Source: Mesodorylaimus sp. YZB2_4 (taxonomy: Eukaryota > Nematoda > Enoplea > Dorylaimida > Dorylaimidae). From it: a stretch of 64,000 bases of DNA. The notes beneath the pieces were generated by a model. It had not been told where the DNA came from. It ran no database searches and saw nothing but the letters and a program-made list of their open reading frames with translations. Positions 46,101-57,556 of the stretch are shown here, piece after piece (position 1 is the first letter of the stretch; each line of letters opens with the position of its first letter). The position numbers were made by a program, and so were the translations under genes. The DNA is taken from assembly GCA_030248295.1 (NCBI GenBank), contig JASANH010001440.1:1044501-1108500 (forward strand), in the 5' to 3' direction.

Positions 46101-48012
46101 TTAGTACACTTTTTGAGTAAAAGCTTGGCAACGTTGCACCAAATCTTATTAAAGCCAGTCCTTGATTTCTCATAGCCAGGTTCCGTCCTCAGTGGTGTGG
46201 CATCAGGAGGGCGTGGTGTCTCGGTATCAAGGACTTCTTATTCTTTTGAGGACTATTCAAGAAAGGAACGAAAATTTCGTCACCGAGTAGCGACTCAACT
46301 TTCTTTGTTAATTTTTTTAATATCTCAAGACACTAGCGACAATCCATCTGAAAAAGTTCCCGGTAGGAGCGAGCCGAGCCATTTGCTTTCCTGTAGTTCT
46401 GTGACGGGCGTAGTGTTGAGCCACTCATGTCGCGCCTGCAACCAGAGGGCACACGCAAAACTCATCTTCATTACCCTACATGTATATCATAAAAAATCTA
46501 TTCTTCTTGTTGGTTTTTGGCTGATTGTGGATCTCATTTGAGTCTCTCGCGCCGCGGCCGCGCCCTTGGCCTGTCTAGCTAACGGAAATAGTTTCCTGCC
46601 AGCCTAACGCCCTGCCGTTTTCTTTGTTTGGTAGATCCTTCATGATATGCTTGTGGCCACCATCATGGGATGGTGGCCACAAGCATATCATGCGTGCCCT
46701 TTACTTTGTGTTTTGTTTAATTCTGTTCCTTGGACTTTTCTTTGGATTTGGGAAGCCGTGGTTGGCCTAACATAGTTCGTTTTACTTATGGCCCTGCAAA
46801 GGTATCATCGTATTCCTCCAAACTTTTCCCACAGAGAGAGCAGGGCGGCTTTGCACGGCGCACACTGCATTAAGCCATGGAGCCCATAGAGCGCCTATAC
46901 AATGTCCATTCATCGTGTTTCTTGCTGATGATTTACCATGTCAACGAAAGCGGGTGTGCACACTCGAGGAAAGGGACAAATTATACAAGAAATTATTTCC
47001 TCGGTCGCGAGCCGAACATCAGCTGGCTATTGTTCATCTTTCTTTCACGAGTGAAAAGATCAGTGCTCTCACAATGGCATGCAACTCAAGGCGTTGGGCG
47101 CGTGCGAGAATTTGAACAGGTTTGGGCATCGTACAGTACATATGAACTTTCCATCCCCTTTTTGTGCGTATTCTTTCCTTTCCTTTCTTGCAAAACAATG
47201 TATGCTAACAATAAAAAAATTTTTAAAAAAAGATCAGTGCTTTCGGAAAAATAATTTTCTAAATTTCTTCTGTGTCTGCTCTTGGGTCTTCAGCCTCCCC
47301 ATCCAGCATCGGCTCAAATATACTCATTGGAGCGAAAACGTACCAACATGAATTTTATTAGAGTATTTTAGAAGTTTATAGACCTATGCAGTCTATCCAC
47401 TTTCCCCTCCAATCCTCTTGACATCACGTCAGTTTTGATTGGTCATGGTTGAACTGGCTTCACAAATAATTTTCATAACAAGAAATTATAGCAACTTACG
47501 TGACCTCTTGACTCGCCCGTACGCTGATTTTTCACTCTGCTCTTTCTCATTCTCAGTCTTTACATTTGATGAATCAGTATCTGCGCTTCGCAAATTCTAG
47601 AAAAAAAACGAATAAAATCCATTTATCGCGTAATTATCATCCACGATCTTGCCTACCTGATCATTTGTGGTCAACGCTGAGAGGGAGTCGCGTTTGTAAG
47701 GATTCAAGTTGCAGATGGTGACAGTGGGAAAAGTCAGTGCTGGTTGCTTAATCTGGAAAAATCTCGAATTCGCAATTTGTCTTACAATTAGTTCAGTATT
47801 TGCTTCTGCTGAATTCGCACAAGTGTCAAACTTACGGCAACTGCAACATAGATATCTTCATTCAAGTACGCCAACAGCGTCTGCGTCGTCATGTATAAAC
47901 AAATGGCCGTCATTCCAAAGGTGACACTGGCCCAAGATATTTTCCAGACTTTGCTCTCACGTTGATTGCTAACGAGTAATCGATCGAATGAATGCTTTTC
48001 GTGCTGCGGCAT
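34120..48012 (-). CDS. DEG/ENaC-family cation channel with a ~2,250-residue Ser/Thr-rich (mucin-like) insertion
   Basis: Eighteen exons, high to low: 48012-47836, 47752-47657, 47596-47500, 45806-45762 (tentative), 44148-42436, 42380-42345, 42284-42222, 42019-37079, 37015-36975, 36903-36752, 36695-36595, 36514-36354, 36295-36212, 36155-36044, 35981-35860, 35797-35763, 35704-35629 and 34248-34120. The sum is 8181 nt and 2726 residues; all phases close. Residues 1-59 hold the cytoplasmic N-terminus and TM1 (no HG gate motif seen). FPTVTICNLNPYKRD opens the finger domain, and R119-V-K-R122 is furin-like. Residues 124-2389 form the insert, followed by ICDVPAENLTETF, GYQLNEVVLMCHYGGKNC, SVGNCFSFN, GLRIYFNANQ, TAGIQVLISD, ETCFQKCFQN, ICGC, FNCSCDSRC and FLSDFANQLGLWVGLS (selectivity filter G-L-S, TM2). 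Family members are trimeric Na+ channels gated by protons, peptides or force. The main uncertainty is whether one transcript joins all parts. Confidence 0.8.
34261..35580. mobile_element. Foldback-type element in the last DEG/ENaC intron
   Basis: The last intron (34249-35628) is almost filled by a mirror structure. Outer CCCGACCC/CCCGAACC words lie at 34296-34360 and 35488-35570. Inner arrays of ~20-bp units of the form GTGGGGGAAACGACAC are found at 35350-35455 and, inverted, at 34545-34685. Tandem units in inverted orientation at both ends are the hallmark of foldback and some hAT-derived elements. No transposase frame is visible in the ~650-bp centre. Confidence 0.65.
44321..45407. mobile_element. 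Element with GAGGCCGTATTCC terminal inverted repeats
   Basis: GAGGCCGTATTCCAGAA at 44321-44337 mirrors the end at 45391-45407 with one mismatch, giving a 1.09-kb element. It sits in the DEG/ENaC intron between 45761 and 44149. It contains poly(G) runs at 44659-44668 and 45308-45323. A 96-codon open stretch at 44876-45166 resembles nothing I know. No clear target duplication was found. Confidence 0.65.
46641..46692. repeat. Perfect 24-bp hairpin with 4-nt loop
   Basis: 46641-46664 and 46669-46692 are exact reverse complements around ATGG. The arm contains GCTTGTGGCCACCATC. It lies in the intron upstream of the Ser/Thr-rich cassette. Confidence 0.92.
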
Positions 48013-48046
48013 CTTTGAATGCGTGAAATGATCCGGAGTTGTGTCT

Positions 48047-48053
48047 TCTTATA
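48047..48053 (-). promoter_or_regulatory. TATA box of the DEG/ENaC gene
   Basis: The minus strand reads TGTATAAGA about 40 nt before the ATG at 48012. That leaves a 5' leader of only about 10 nt if transcription starts 30 nt downstream. The same arrangement, GTATAGAAG before ATGCCGCAT, is kept in the degenerate upstream copy. Confidence 0.5.
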
Positions 48054-48639
48054 CAGCATAGACGGGTCTGTAACGCTAACGATAAGTCTGACAGTTTGCA
48101 GCCACCATGTGGGCTTAAAACGTAGGATGCGGCTGATAAGGGCACTAGGGAATCCATCATAGAATTTTCCCCTTTTCCTATGGAAAATAATTGGACAGCG
48201 ATTGATTTAATGATGCACATCCATTGTTCAGATAATGGGTCTACCAACCGTCCATTAGTAGACCAGGTCCAGGTCAGGCTTTTTGCACTCGAACGTGGGC
48301 GGGTCAATAGATTTTGGCATAAGCTATGGCCAAGTACAGTCTTGACTCGTTAAGCAAGTTACGACGCTCGAAACTTTTGATTGCTCGCGTAGGTCTACAT
48401 AAAAACTGAATGAACGAGCGAGGAAGTTCTTCCGAATTTCATCCGAGATAATATTTAAATGAGTTTTAATATAACTACGTGTTAGGTGTTATTTTCGCTT
48501 TTTTAACTTTTTGTGTCTTGGATCAATGTGGGTGCAGCAGCAGGCAAGAAAAATTTATACAGGGTGCATACATTTTGACGAAAGTAAAACCATATCGCCT
48601 GCAGGACAAATTTATGTCGCTTATACTCCGACTTGAAAT

Positions 48640-48835
48640 TATGAGCTAAAGGTCCACCTAGCGTCCCGCTTGGTAAATTATCGGCTGCTGCAACGAGGAA
48701 ATGGCCAGCGGAAAACAAATCCCAAATTCGTTGGGGACTGATGAGTAATCGGTCAAATGACTGTTTTTTCGTTATGCGGCATCATTGAGTCCGTGAAATA
48801 GTCGGGGGGTCTGGCTTCTATACAGCTTTGACGGG
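48640..48835 (-). pseudogene. Degenerate copy of the DEG/ENaC promoter and first exon
   Basis: On the minus strand 48835-48722 resembles 48070-47955: a TATA-like GTATAGAAGCC, then ATGCCGCATAACGAAAA, then a frame-shifted match to SFDRLLVSNQR (here SFDRLLISPQR). After that point the similarity to the channel fades and the TM1 sequence is replaced. A single-base shift breaks the frame shortly after the ATG. It is best read as a partial upstream tandem duplication that has decayed. Confidence 0.7.
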
Positions 48836-51787
48836 CCTTTCATGCCAAGTCAGACAGCTTGCAGTCACCAAATGGACTCACAATCAGAACTTGGGGTCCG
48901 TCGTTTGGGGATATCCTTGAAGTTTTGCTCTTGTTTTATGCTTTGGTTTTGCTCTTGTTTGCTCTTGTTGTTTTGGTTGTGGTTTTGCTCTTGTTTTATG
49001 CTTTACGTTATACCTTATGTGGCTTGCTGTCCCAGAGTGCAATCAATATGTTTCGGCAAGAAATAGATAGATAGACAGATAGAAGTCAGAAACGGGCTGC
49101 CTTTAGCAGATGCGGATTTCTATTCATATGCTACCTCGAATCTCTCGACAACTTGATGAGACTGCAAAAGTGCCAAAGCTGGAAAAGCATGCGCATGTTT
49201 AATTTTTATCCACCTACTGATCGTTTTCGTGTCATTGCTGCGGCATTTTCAAACGCACTTTTCAGCGACAAACACGCTCATTGGCTGACCAAAACCCAAA
49301 AAGCGAAGAGACGCTGCAAATGTCTTGAAGGGGTGTTCCCGATAGAGAAGTTAGAGGGAGTGCCTGGTTGGCCGGATCTAAGCTCCCTTAATCATTTCTG
49401 GACTCCATCAAACCTGGCCTTGCGGAAACAAAACGATAGAACCAGAAGCAATATCTCTTCTCAACTCTGGTGCTTTAAGTACTGCAGCACGGACGAAGTA
49501 AAGCAATGTTCCGTTATCCACTCCTCTAGCTGAAGTTCTCAGGTAATTATAGCTGCGTCAAAGGAAAACACAAGTTAGACTAACAAGGACCTGACGCTGA
49601 GGTTACTCGTGAACATCACCTTAATTTCGCACAATTTACTGTATCGATTCAAAAAATCATGGACTATGTCCACTTGGTGATTGTTGACACATTTATTCTA
49701 ACCTTTGCAAATTTCTTTTTGCGAGCAGTATTTTAATTGTGGACATTGTGGCTATGGTCTCAAATTGCTTTTTAAATCTTTATGGTCATATGGTCCAAGT
49801 ACGTACATGAAATCTTCGTGGTCTATAGATCTTTTGCCCCATAGACGCACGCTTGTTAGTTGGCCCGACGTATGTCCGTCGTCCCTCGAATGCAAGTATG
49901 CTCGTTAATCGTGTGGTTCAAGGAGCCTAACTGGTCTTTTTTGAACAGTTAAGGTAGATCTTTCGAAATCCATGGCTTTTTGCGTATGTGCGGACAAATC
50001 AGGTCTGTGCGGAACATCCAAGCTCAACAATCAGATTAAACGCAGATGCCCAGAGGAAAAATCAAAATAATGTCGGTTCTTTCAGCTAAATTACATCCAT
50101 CTTCGCTAATGGTTTTCTATCATAGCGACTGCAGTAACCTTTGTGTGTGTTAACTTGTCGTGAGAAGTTTCGCCGTGGGTTATGTTTGTTCCTACTGTGC
50201 ATTATCCGGAGGCTTTATCTGCCTCTTCTGATTCATGACATTTGAACATTTCGTCTATTCAAAAGCCCTTTATACACAAGGAGCTGACATTTTGTCGATG
50301 TTACCTGATATCACGCATACGCACTATGTACCTAGAAAAGCATTATCACAAGAGCTCCTGTCTTACAATATGCTTCAATTTCCTTTTTCTTATGAATCGA
50401 GACCAGACGTTGTTATTTCTTGTGAGGAGACCATATTTTCAAGGTGAAATTTAAAAAATTAACGCGCTGATGTTCGAACGGACTAAATCGAATCAGTTAG
50501 AGTCCGCCGATTGAATACAAAAAGTGACGCCCATAGGCAAGCAAACTTGCTTTTGCGGAGCATATGAGTGAAGAGACACGTTGTCAATACAAAATGAGAA
50601 AACCTGCACGTCATGCATTCCTTTCATTTTTTTGAGCGGGACACTAAGAAAAAACAGTGAATCCTCCAGTGCACTTGAACACCCCTGGTGCAAACTCACA
50701 ATCAATAATGGAGCCCTGTCCTTTTCGGTACATTTTTCCATTTCCACTTATGATGCTTTTCAGGGTAAACTTGGGTCAGGGAAAATTTTTGTACTGCATG
50801 TACAGTCCTTTTCATACATGTATCTGCAGGATCAAGCATCTTAGGGAGCGGGGTTCCGCCTAAATTTTGCCACTACATTTGCATCAGATCTCGCCATCAA
50901 GAAAAAACTCGCGATCAGTCTTGGCATGATTCCGCTGTCGGACAAGCGAGAATAGAAGCCAGTACGGGCGTACACATACAATACTCATATTGATTTTGAA
51001 ATTATTTCCTCCACCCGTTGCCTGCACAAAAGCCATGAGTAAATCGTGGATAAAAACTTTAGCACCTCATTGATTTCAATTATAAATATGAATGCGTAAA
51101 CGTGTCCCTACTCTCACCGATTAGGCGCAGTTCCATAGATGCGTTAGAGCACTTCCCGGCATTTCATTTTTCACGCTGCACCTTTTTCGAAACCGGCAAC
51201 CAGCTGTTATCTGCCACGTGTCGATGATTAATAATCGTGTGTATTCCATGAATATTTTCATACGGTTTTTTCCTAACTAGGAAATATGGGACAAACAGAG
51301 GCAGCTGCTCACTTTTCCCCTGCACGCCTTTTAAGATTGTTTCTATGAAAGCCTTAAGTACGTTCCTTGCTTCGCCCTTCGAATAATGACTCCTTTGTTT
51401 ATTGATCAAGCACGTGTAATAGACCCAAGTTGTAATATAAGAAAGCATACTGGCGCAGGCCTTGCGTGAGAAGGCAGCCAGATTATTGTATTAGGCCAGT
51501 GCAAGCTTCCGTTCCGCTAGGATCACAAGTTATCTGTTCGATCCGCTGATCCATCGTCTTTTCCTGACGGAAGTGCTACGAGGTGAATTATTTGCTCTGG
51601 GTCGGCTGTCCCTCGGAGTGTTGTGTTTCCTCAGTGACGGTTCCTCTGTCGGGGTACAATATTTTCGATCCCCGAGTGGAAATATTGTAGCGGCAAAGAA
51701 ACACACCTTCCTGCTGCTAATTATATCTTAATAATTATATCACTCTGTCTTTGGGTCTGAGCTCGAATATACAGCACTTGTCCGAGT
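48836..51787. other. Intergenic, no gene supported
   Basis: 2.9 kb. A direct repeat of GTTTTGCTCTTGTTTTATGC occurs at about 48931 and 48984, and a short GATA-rich run lies at 49066-49085. An open stretch at 49153-49533 has no recognisable features. Nothing else stands out. Confidence 0.5.
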
Positions 51788-52831
51788 ATGTCTGACAACA
51801 GCACTTGTGCTCTAGGCGAGACTGCACTTTCCATCGGAAATGGTTTGCATAGGTTCGTATTCTTTTATTACTTGCCATTTTATTATATTGTAGGTATAGG
51901 ATCTAATATTGTTCTTCTGGTAGCATTCTATCGTAAATCTAAAACTCAATCCGCTTATGTCTATCAAGTGTTGCTAACCTCGAGTAAGACAGTCGAGATT
52001 CTCGTTTACGGAGCCCTTTTGTTTTTCCTCTTTTGGTGGTCGGGTATATACTTTCCGGATGACATATCGGATTGGTTTTTGAGCACACCCGCATTTTTAT
52101 TCATTTTATGCCGAATTCTGGACCCGGGTCATATGCAGTGCATTTTGATGTCGTTGTTCTTGGCCGTTGCAATGTCTGCTGATCGAGTGTTTGCATTGAC
52201 CTGGCCCTTCACCTATAAGAATATCAATCATAAACGCCATCAAATAGTGGCCGCCGTAATCTGTACCATGCTCCCCATCCCTATCGCTTTTGGCTACTTA
52301 GGTTGGTGGACGTACAGACGAGAAGGGGATCACTTCAAGGGCTATGTGGACGATGCCTGGTTCGCTCAGCCTTACCCGAGAGGGGCTGCTCTAACTGGCA
52401 TAGCTACCCGACTGACATGCTGTTTTGCCCTGGTAACTTTGAACTTATTTTTAGTAACAAAATTTCGAGCACAAAAATCAAAAATAGGTCAAGCAGCGCT
52501 AGATTCGAAAGAATTAGCAAAAAAAGCTGCTGAAAGGACTATAATTCTTCTAAATTTATATCAATCGATTTTGATGTGTCTGAATCAAATGCCTCACGCA
52601 TTTCTGCACCTATTTGTCTCAGTAGCCCCAGATCTCGATGCTTGCTTTAGTCCCCTCACCCATCCTCTGGCTGACTTTTGTATCCTGCTAACTGATAGTT
52701 TAGACCTGTTTTTCATCATGGCTATAAACAAGAAAACGCGCCAAATGATTTTTAAATTGTTTCGTCGTTCAAATTCTGCAGCTACCTCGCAGTTTTTTAG
52801 CCGTACAGGCCAGAGTGTACACCATAAATGA
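51788..52831 (+). CDS. Rhodopsin-family G-protein-coupled receptor, intronless
   Basis: A 347-residue seven-span receptor in one exon; ligand unknown. The N-terminus has an N-glycosylation site (NST, residues 4-6). TM1 is about 28-48 with the conserved Asn in GSNIVLL. TM3 ends in D132-R-V (DRY variant) followed by FALTWPFTYK. TM4 is about 152-172. An Ala/Lys-rich third intracellular loop (KELAKKAAER) precedes TM6. TM7 (about 291-313) has DSLDLFF in place of NPxxY, then helix-8-like NKKTRQMIFKLF. The layout is that of the divergent peptide-receptor-like GPCRs abundant in nematodes and other ecdysozoans. The ATG at 51788 is the first in frame. Lack of introns, unlike its neighbours, is usual for such expanded families and may reflect retroposition. 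Confidence 0.92.
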   Translation: MSDNSTCALGETALSIGNGLHRFVFFYYLPFYYIVGIGSNIVLLVAFYRKSKTQSAYVYQVLLTSSKTVEILVYGALLFFLFWWSGIYFPDDISDWFLSTPAFLFILCRILDPGHMQCILMSLFLAVAMSADRVFALTWPFTYKNINHKRHQIVAAVICTMLPIPIAFGYLGWWTYRREGDHFKGYVDDAWFAQPYPRGAALTGIATRLTCCFALVTLNLFLVTKFRAQKSKIGQAALDSKELAKKAAERTIILLNLYQSILMCLNQMPHAFLHLFVSVAPDLDACFSPLTHPLADFCILLTDSLDLFFIMAINKKTRQMIFKLFRRSNSAATSQFFSRTGQSVHHK

Positions 52832-55800
52832 CACGTTTTTGTTACGGTGAGTAGAGTTCAGCATGTGACGTTTCCACTGCAGGTTTTGATATGCAGCAAG
52901 TGTGACTGATAGATATCAATGGCTATATACAGAATGTTATTTGTATTTTCTAATTTTTATCACGATATATCTGGAAGACTCCCTGTTAATTTTCACTCTT
53001 AGACTTCGTCAGAATATTTTTTAGAAAATGAATTTATAACTTGATGTATTTTGAGGCCATATAGTGCAGACCATATGAGGTGTGCTGTTAGTTATTTGAG
53101 AATTTCTGGTATGGTCAATCAGGGTTGTGGACTTGGGCAGTAGATATTGGACGAATATGGCCCGTAGCTTTTGATTGCCAAATCCATTCAGGGAATGGGT
53201 TTGATCGCACTGCGAAACGTGCGCCTATCGAACTGATATCGACATCAGTCATCGACACAGCGTGCACGAAGAAGCATTCGATTGATATTTTGATGCTATC
53301 TTGCTTCATTCTCACGGACATATGATTCGACGCGAATCAAACGGACGGTGTGTTTTCGTGAATTTATGGCGATCTGTACGTCATCTCCTCGTCGTAGGGA
53401 AACAACGATATCATTTGCCGTGCTTATTGTTAGAACCGTTGAATAATTCTTTATTGTAGCACTTTGTGACGTGTGCATAATCAATAGTGATAAAATGTTG
53501 TGTCAAATAGTGGGGGCTAGAGTGCCACTGCAGGGGGTTCTGGTGACGGATCAATCTTTAGCAGACTTGTCAGAATTATGTATTTTATGTTCCACTCTTC
53601 ATTTTCGTCATCGGCAGGTGTTTGTTTCTGCCCTGGGCATACGTTGTGTATGCAAAACGGGCAAGATACATAAACGAAAGTACGCGTAACAGGCTCAGCC
53701 ATAGCATTTCACACACACTAATGTATGCATGGTAGGAGTGTCTGGAAATTTCTGAACAAGAAAGGCTAAAAGTTTGATTCATCTATCTGGCGCGGTAGCA
53801 CGCCATCCCTGATCATGGGGTTCGAGGTCTGCAGATATACTTATCACGGTATACTGTAGGTGTGGAAAAAGGTCACTCGAGCATATGGTCAGATGCCGCT
53901 CAACATTCCTAGGATGCGGTCGGCCCATTTAATTTGCCATGTGCGCCTATGACAAATTCAAAAGACAGTCAATGAAGTTCCCCAAGTCAGCTACCGTAAT
54001 ACGAGGCATAGCCTATTCGCTGTGGCATTTGTTCGCTTAGATACTGTTTCCGAAACTTTTATTCGATTTTGAATGCATAGCCAGCCGTCCCACGAGCAAA
54101 CAAAGATTGTGGAAATATTCTGTGTACGCTCGGATACATTGTTTGACTATCGACTCGGCCCTGGAAGCCTAAAGAACGCACTTATTGCTTGGAACGGAAT
54201 GTTTCAGGGAAAAATGTGATCTATGTTTGGTCGAATGGCGCACAAGAAAAGGACAAGTGCCCAAAAACTCGATTTTCAGGGCTACAATACTGTAGCAGTA
54301 CCACTTCCTGAACCTCCTGTAAGCGGAGCCAGCATTTAAAGGGTGACACAAAGAGCGTTCTTTTAAGCGCAATTTTAACTTAAACGCTTTACATCCAAGC
54401 TCCTATAAGTCGAGTCGACTGGAGATATAATGCAAGCTCATTTAGTCAGAAGCCATCCTTGTGACTCACGACAAAGATTTGCATCATTTGTACGAATGAA
54501 ACTGAAGAGCCGTAATCCATGAGTGATGCAGGTGCGTCCACGCTCACCAAACAAACAGCTGAGAAAGAAATACATATTGCCTTTCCCCCGGCCACGAACT
54601 AACATCACGTACAATACTTTTAGTTTAGCAGCTTCGATTGGGTAAGACATGAAAATCCGCTTTTGGGCTTGCTATGCCTGACTGTTATTTCACATGCACA
54701 CAAGTTTCTCAGGGCAGGTATTCAAATTTGTCATACGCTCGTATCAAATCAACGCTGGCTGACCATGATAGTCCACCGGGTTTATCTGTACGATTGGAAC
54801 CAAGCAGAAATATAATCCTGCACGCGACATTGTAGTCCGTGGTGGATATATCATTTATAACTGGGGCTATTATTGTGCCCATCTAGCTGATATTGTTCGT
54901 CACGAAGTGCAAGGGAATAGATGTCCCTCCTTGCACATACCGTGCGTCATCGAGTATTCGAGAACGCACGGACGCTAGCAAACTTACGATTTAGACTCTC
55001 GCTTCTCGTGTTTGATAAAAATTATTGGTATTTAACTGGCTTATCTTACATAGGCCTAGAAATCGGGAAACAAGCTGCACAGCGTAAGCAAATGAAAGAA
55101 ATCTCGTCTATTTCAATGGCTGAAGGTACATGTTGTATGGTCAAATGCATGCATAAAAAAGTTTTTGTAACAAAGATGCATTAGCCCTTCCCGCGTAACT
55201 GCTTCTAGTCATAGCTTCATGAAATACCAGCCTCCGAATACAAAAGGTTGTGGTCCTTACTAGGTACCATTTTTGGCCCCTCATTGCTGGAGAAAGTGGG
55301 CGGTAGAGCTTATGCGCCACGTTAAAAACGGGCGCAGGCAACCAAGCTTCTGCTCTCTCTCTGAGCAGGTCAGTCAGTCAGTCAGCTCCCGTTTGTGCTG
55401 TAGTCCAGTGTGGCGGCTAGCAAACTGCCCCCTGTCTTAGGTTTCGTTCATTAGATTTCTGTCTGGATTTGTGAGCTGGTTGGCTTTATGCATTAGGCAC
55501 AATCTCATTTTCCCCACCTGCGGCTCCGTACAAACGCCAGACAGCCTTTTTACGCAGAGATCTGGGTCAGAACTCGGATAATGTGATTAACCGGAACCAC
55601 AGATTCCGAAAATGAGAAAGCCGATAGGTAGAGACTATTAATGGAGGATTCGCATGTTCATAAAAACCTTTGCATACCTCTTGATAGCTAATTTGGAGCA
55701 TGGACTTTAAATTAGCCTCTATAGAGACCTCATTGTTGCCATTAGCTTCTGTACAACTCAAATGATACATTCTAATAACCTTAGCGTGATACATTTATAT

Positions 55801-57556
55801 TTCCCAGAAACCTATAAAGCGTGAGGGTGGGATATAAGCAAAAAATAAACTAGCGCTAGACCACCATCGTTCGAAGAGCTACTTTCTCAGCAGGACATCC
55901 AGAAAAATCCATGCTTGCTTATGTATAGTAGACAATCCTAAATAGTAGTCTGCCTAGGATTCCACAAGATGACGAGTGATGACACAGTGAAATGATTGAC
56001 CAGGTGATGTTTTTTCTTGTGAGTGTGAGGACCTTGGACCTGTCTTGTCTTTACCCGCCCCTTTAATAAAAATGCATAAAAAACGACATTTAGTGCAGTG
56101 TTAAAATGGTCGCGCTGGTTTGCGTGGGTTTATCACGCCTTGGCTGCATTGGCCATGCATTGGTACTCTTAAGATATTCAATGCCAAAAAGTTTTGAAGC
56201 ACATGTGCATCTGTTCTAAAATCAGGACTTTGGGGCAAAAGCTCTCACGAAGGCCCGTACATACTCTATATGGTCGTTGCAGCCAAATATGCGATGATAA
56301 TTTCTTGGACCTACATCACATGGCAATCTTTGGGGAAAACTAATCCGGTTTTCAAAGCTGAAGTGGCACCTCAGGTTTGGCGTGAGAAGTTGCCGATGTG
56401 TATCGTTCACAGCGACTACACCTGAATGGATCAGTTTCATTTCACGCTGCTCTAAAAAATAGTCATTACATTCTTAGGGAGCCATGCAATTTTGTGATGA
56501 AGCACGGTCTTTACGAAATTGTGTCTTACAATCAGCGGCAGTTTTCCGTAGCTTAGATGCTTTCTTCTAAGATCCTTTTCCTCTGACTTCTGTCTGTCGA
56601 AACTGCAAACATACGCGTTATCGCACATGCGTAGAATTTCTGCCTGAACAATAACGAAAACCAAACATGGCGATCCACCAAACATTTACCAGTTTCTAAT
56701 TTTATGCCGGATGTGTGGAGCAGGAAAACGAAGGAAGTAGGCATCGCTGCAAATGTCATGAAAGGGACGGATGCCTGCTCGAGTAAACAAGATTTTTCGT
56801 CAAATAAGCACAGTTTTAGCTGATATCGACGATTCCTGCTCACCCACGTGAACACCTCTCATCGAATGGGGCGTTCTCCATCACTTTGATTTTTGCATAC
56901 CGCAACTTTCGATTAATGTCTTTTAAATCAACGCCTAAATCGGAATGGTTGCAAGAAACAAATTTTCTGGTGTAGATCATACACAATTTGGTGGACAAGC
57001 TATATATTTGTCCCGTAGTCATTTTATTTCTTTCTAACAAACTTATTTAAAATCGTTTCCCAAAACTGCACTTGAGCTATTCAGTTAGAAGATAGATGGT
57101 TAGATCACAATTTGAAACCCAGCATAACACATGTTGTTCTAGCAGGGCGTACGTTGATCATCAGGAGCCCATGGGTGTGCAATTACTCAAGTAGGTACGA
57201 CATACTGTATGAGTGCAAAAACTTGCAGCAAGCCTATGGATGTCTTGAAACTGCTTTATGCTTGCTCGTATTCAGTTTGGTGCACAGCCAAGATTCCGTG
57301 AAGACCAATCTGAATCTAGTTTTTTATCACAAGAATGCGTAAAACAAAAACCTACTAAGGTACGCGTATAATCGTCGCAGTTTCATTACGTACAGCACGT
57401 TTAGATATACTTAGTCCCAGAACATATAAACCTTTTGTACAGTAAATTTTCGTTCAACCAGGTTAAGCAAAGTCTGAAATATTCCCCAACGAATGCTTAG
57501 CATTCTAATAGACAAGCATACGATCACAAAAGGGTTATCAGACCCCTTTGTCCGCC
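52832..57556. other. Intergenic, no gene supported
   Basis: 4.7 kb. 53789-53838 has tRNA-like A- and B-box words (GGCGCGGTAGCAC and GGGGTTCGAGGTC) too close together for an intact tRNA, so a SINE remnant is likely. (GTCA)n lies at 55367-55384. An 8-bp stem CCGTGCGT/ACGCACGG lies at 54942-54973. No ORF has family resemblance. Confidence 0.5.

Noticed and set aside
46915-47115. Hydrophilic 66-codon open frame (plus strand)
   Set aside because: Looks protein-like in part, but it lies within the long DEG/ENaC intron. I found no partner exons or family match.
49153-49533. 126-codon open frame on the plus strand
   Set aside because: No recognisable domain, signal, splice context or composition bias that sets it apart from chance frames.
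53789-53838. Possible tRNA gene
   Set aside because: A- and B-box words are present but spacing and acceptor stem do not fit. A SINE remnant is more likely.
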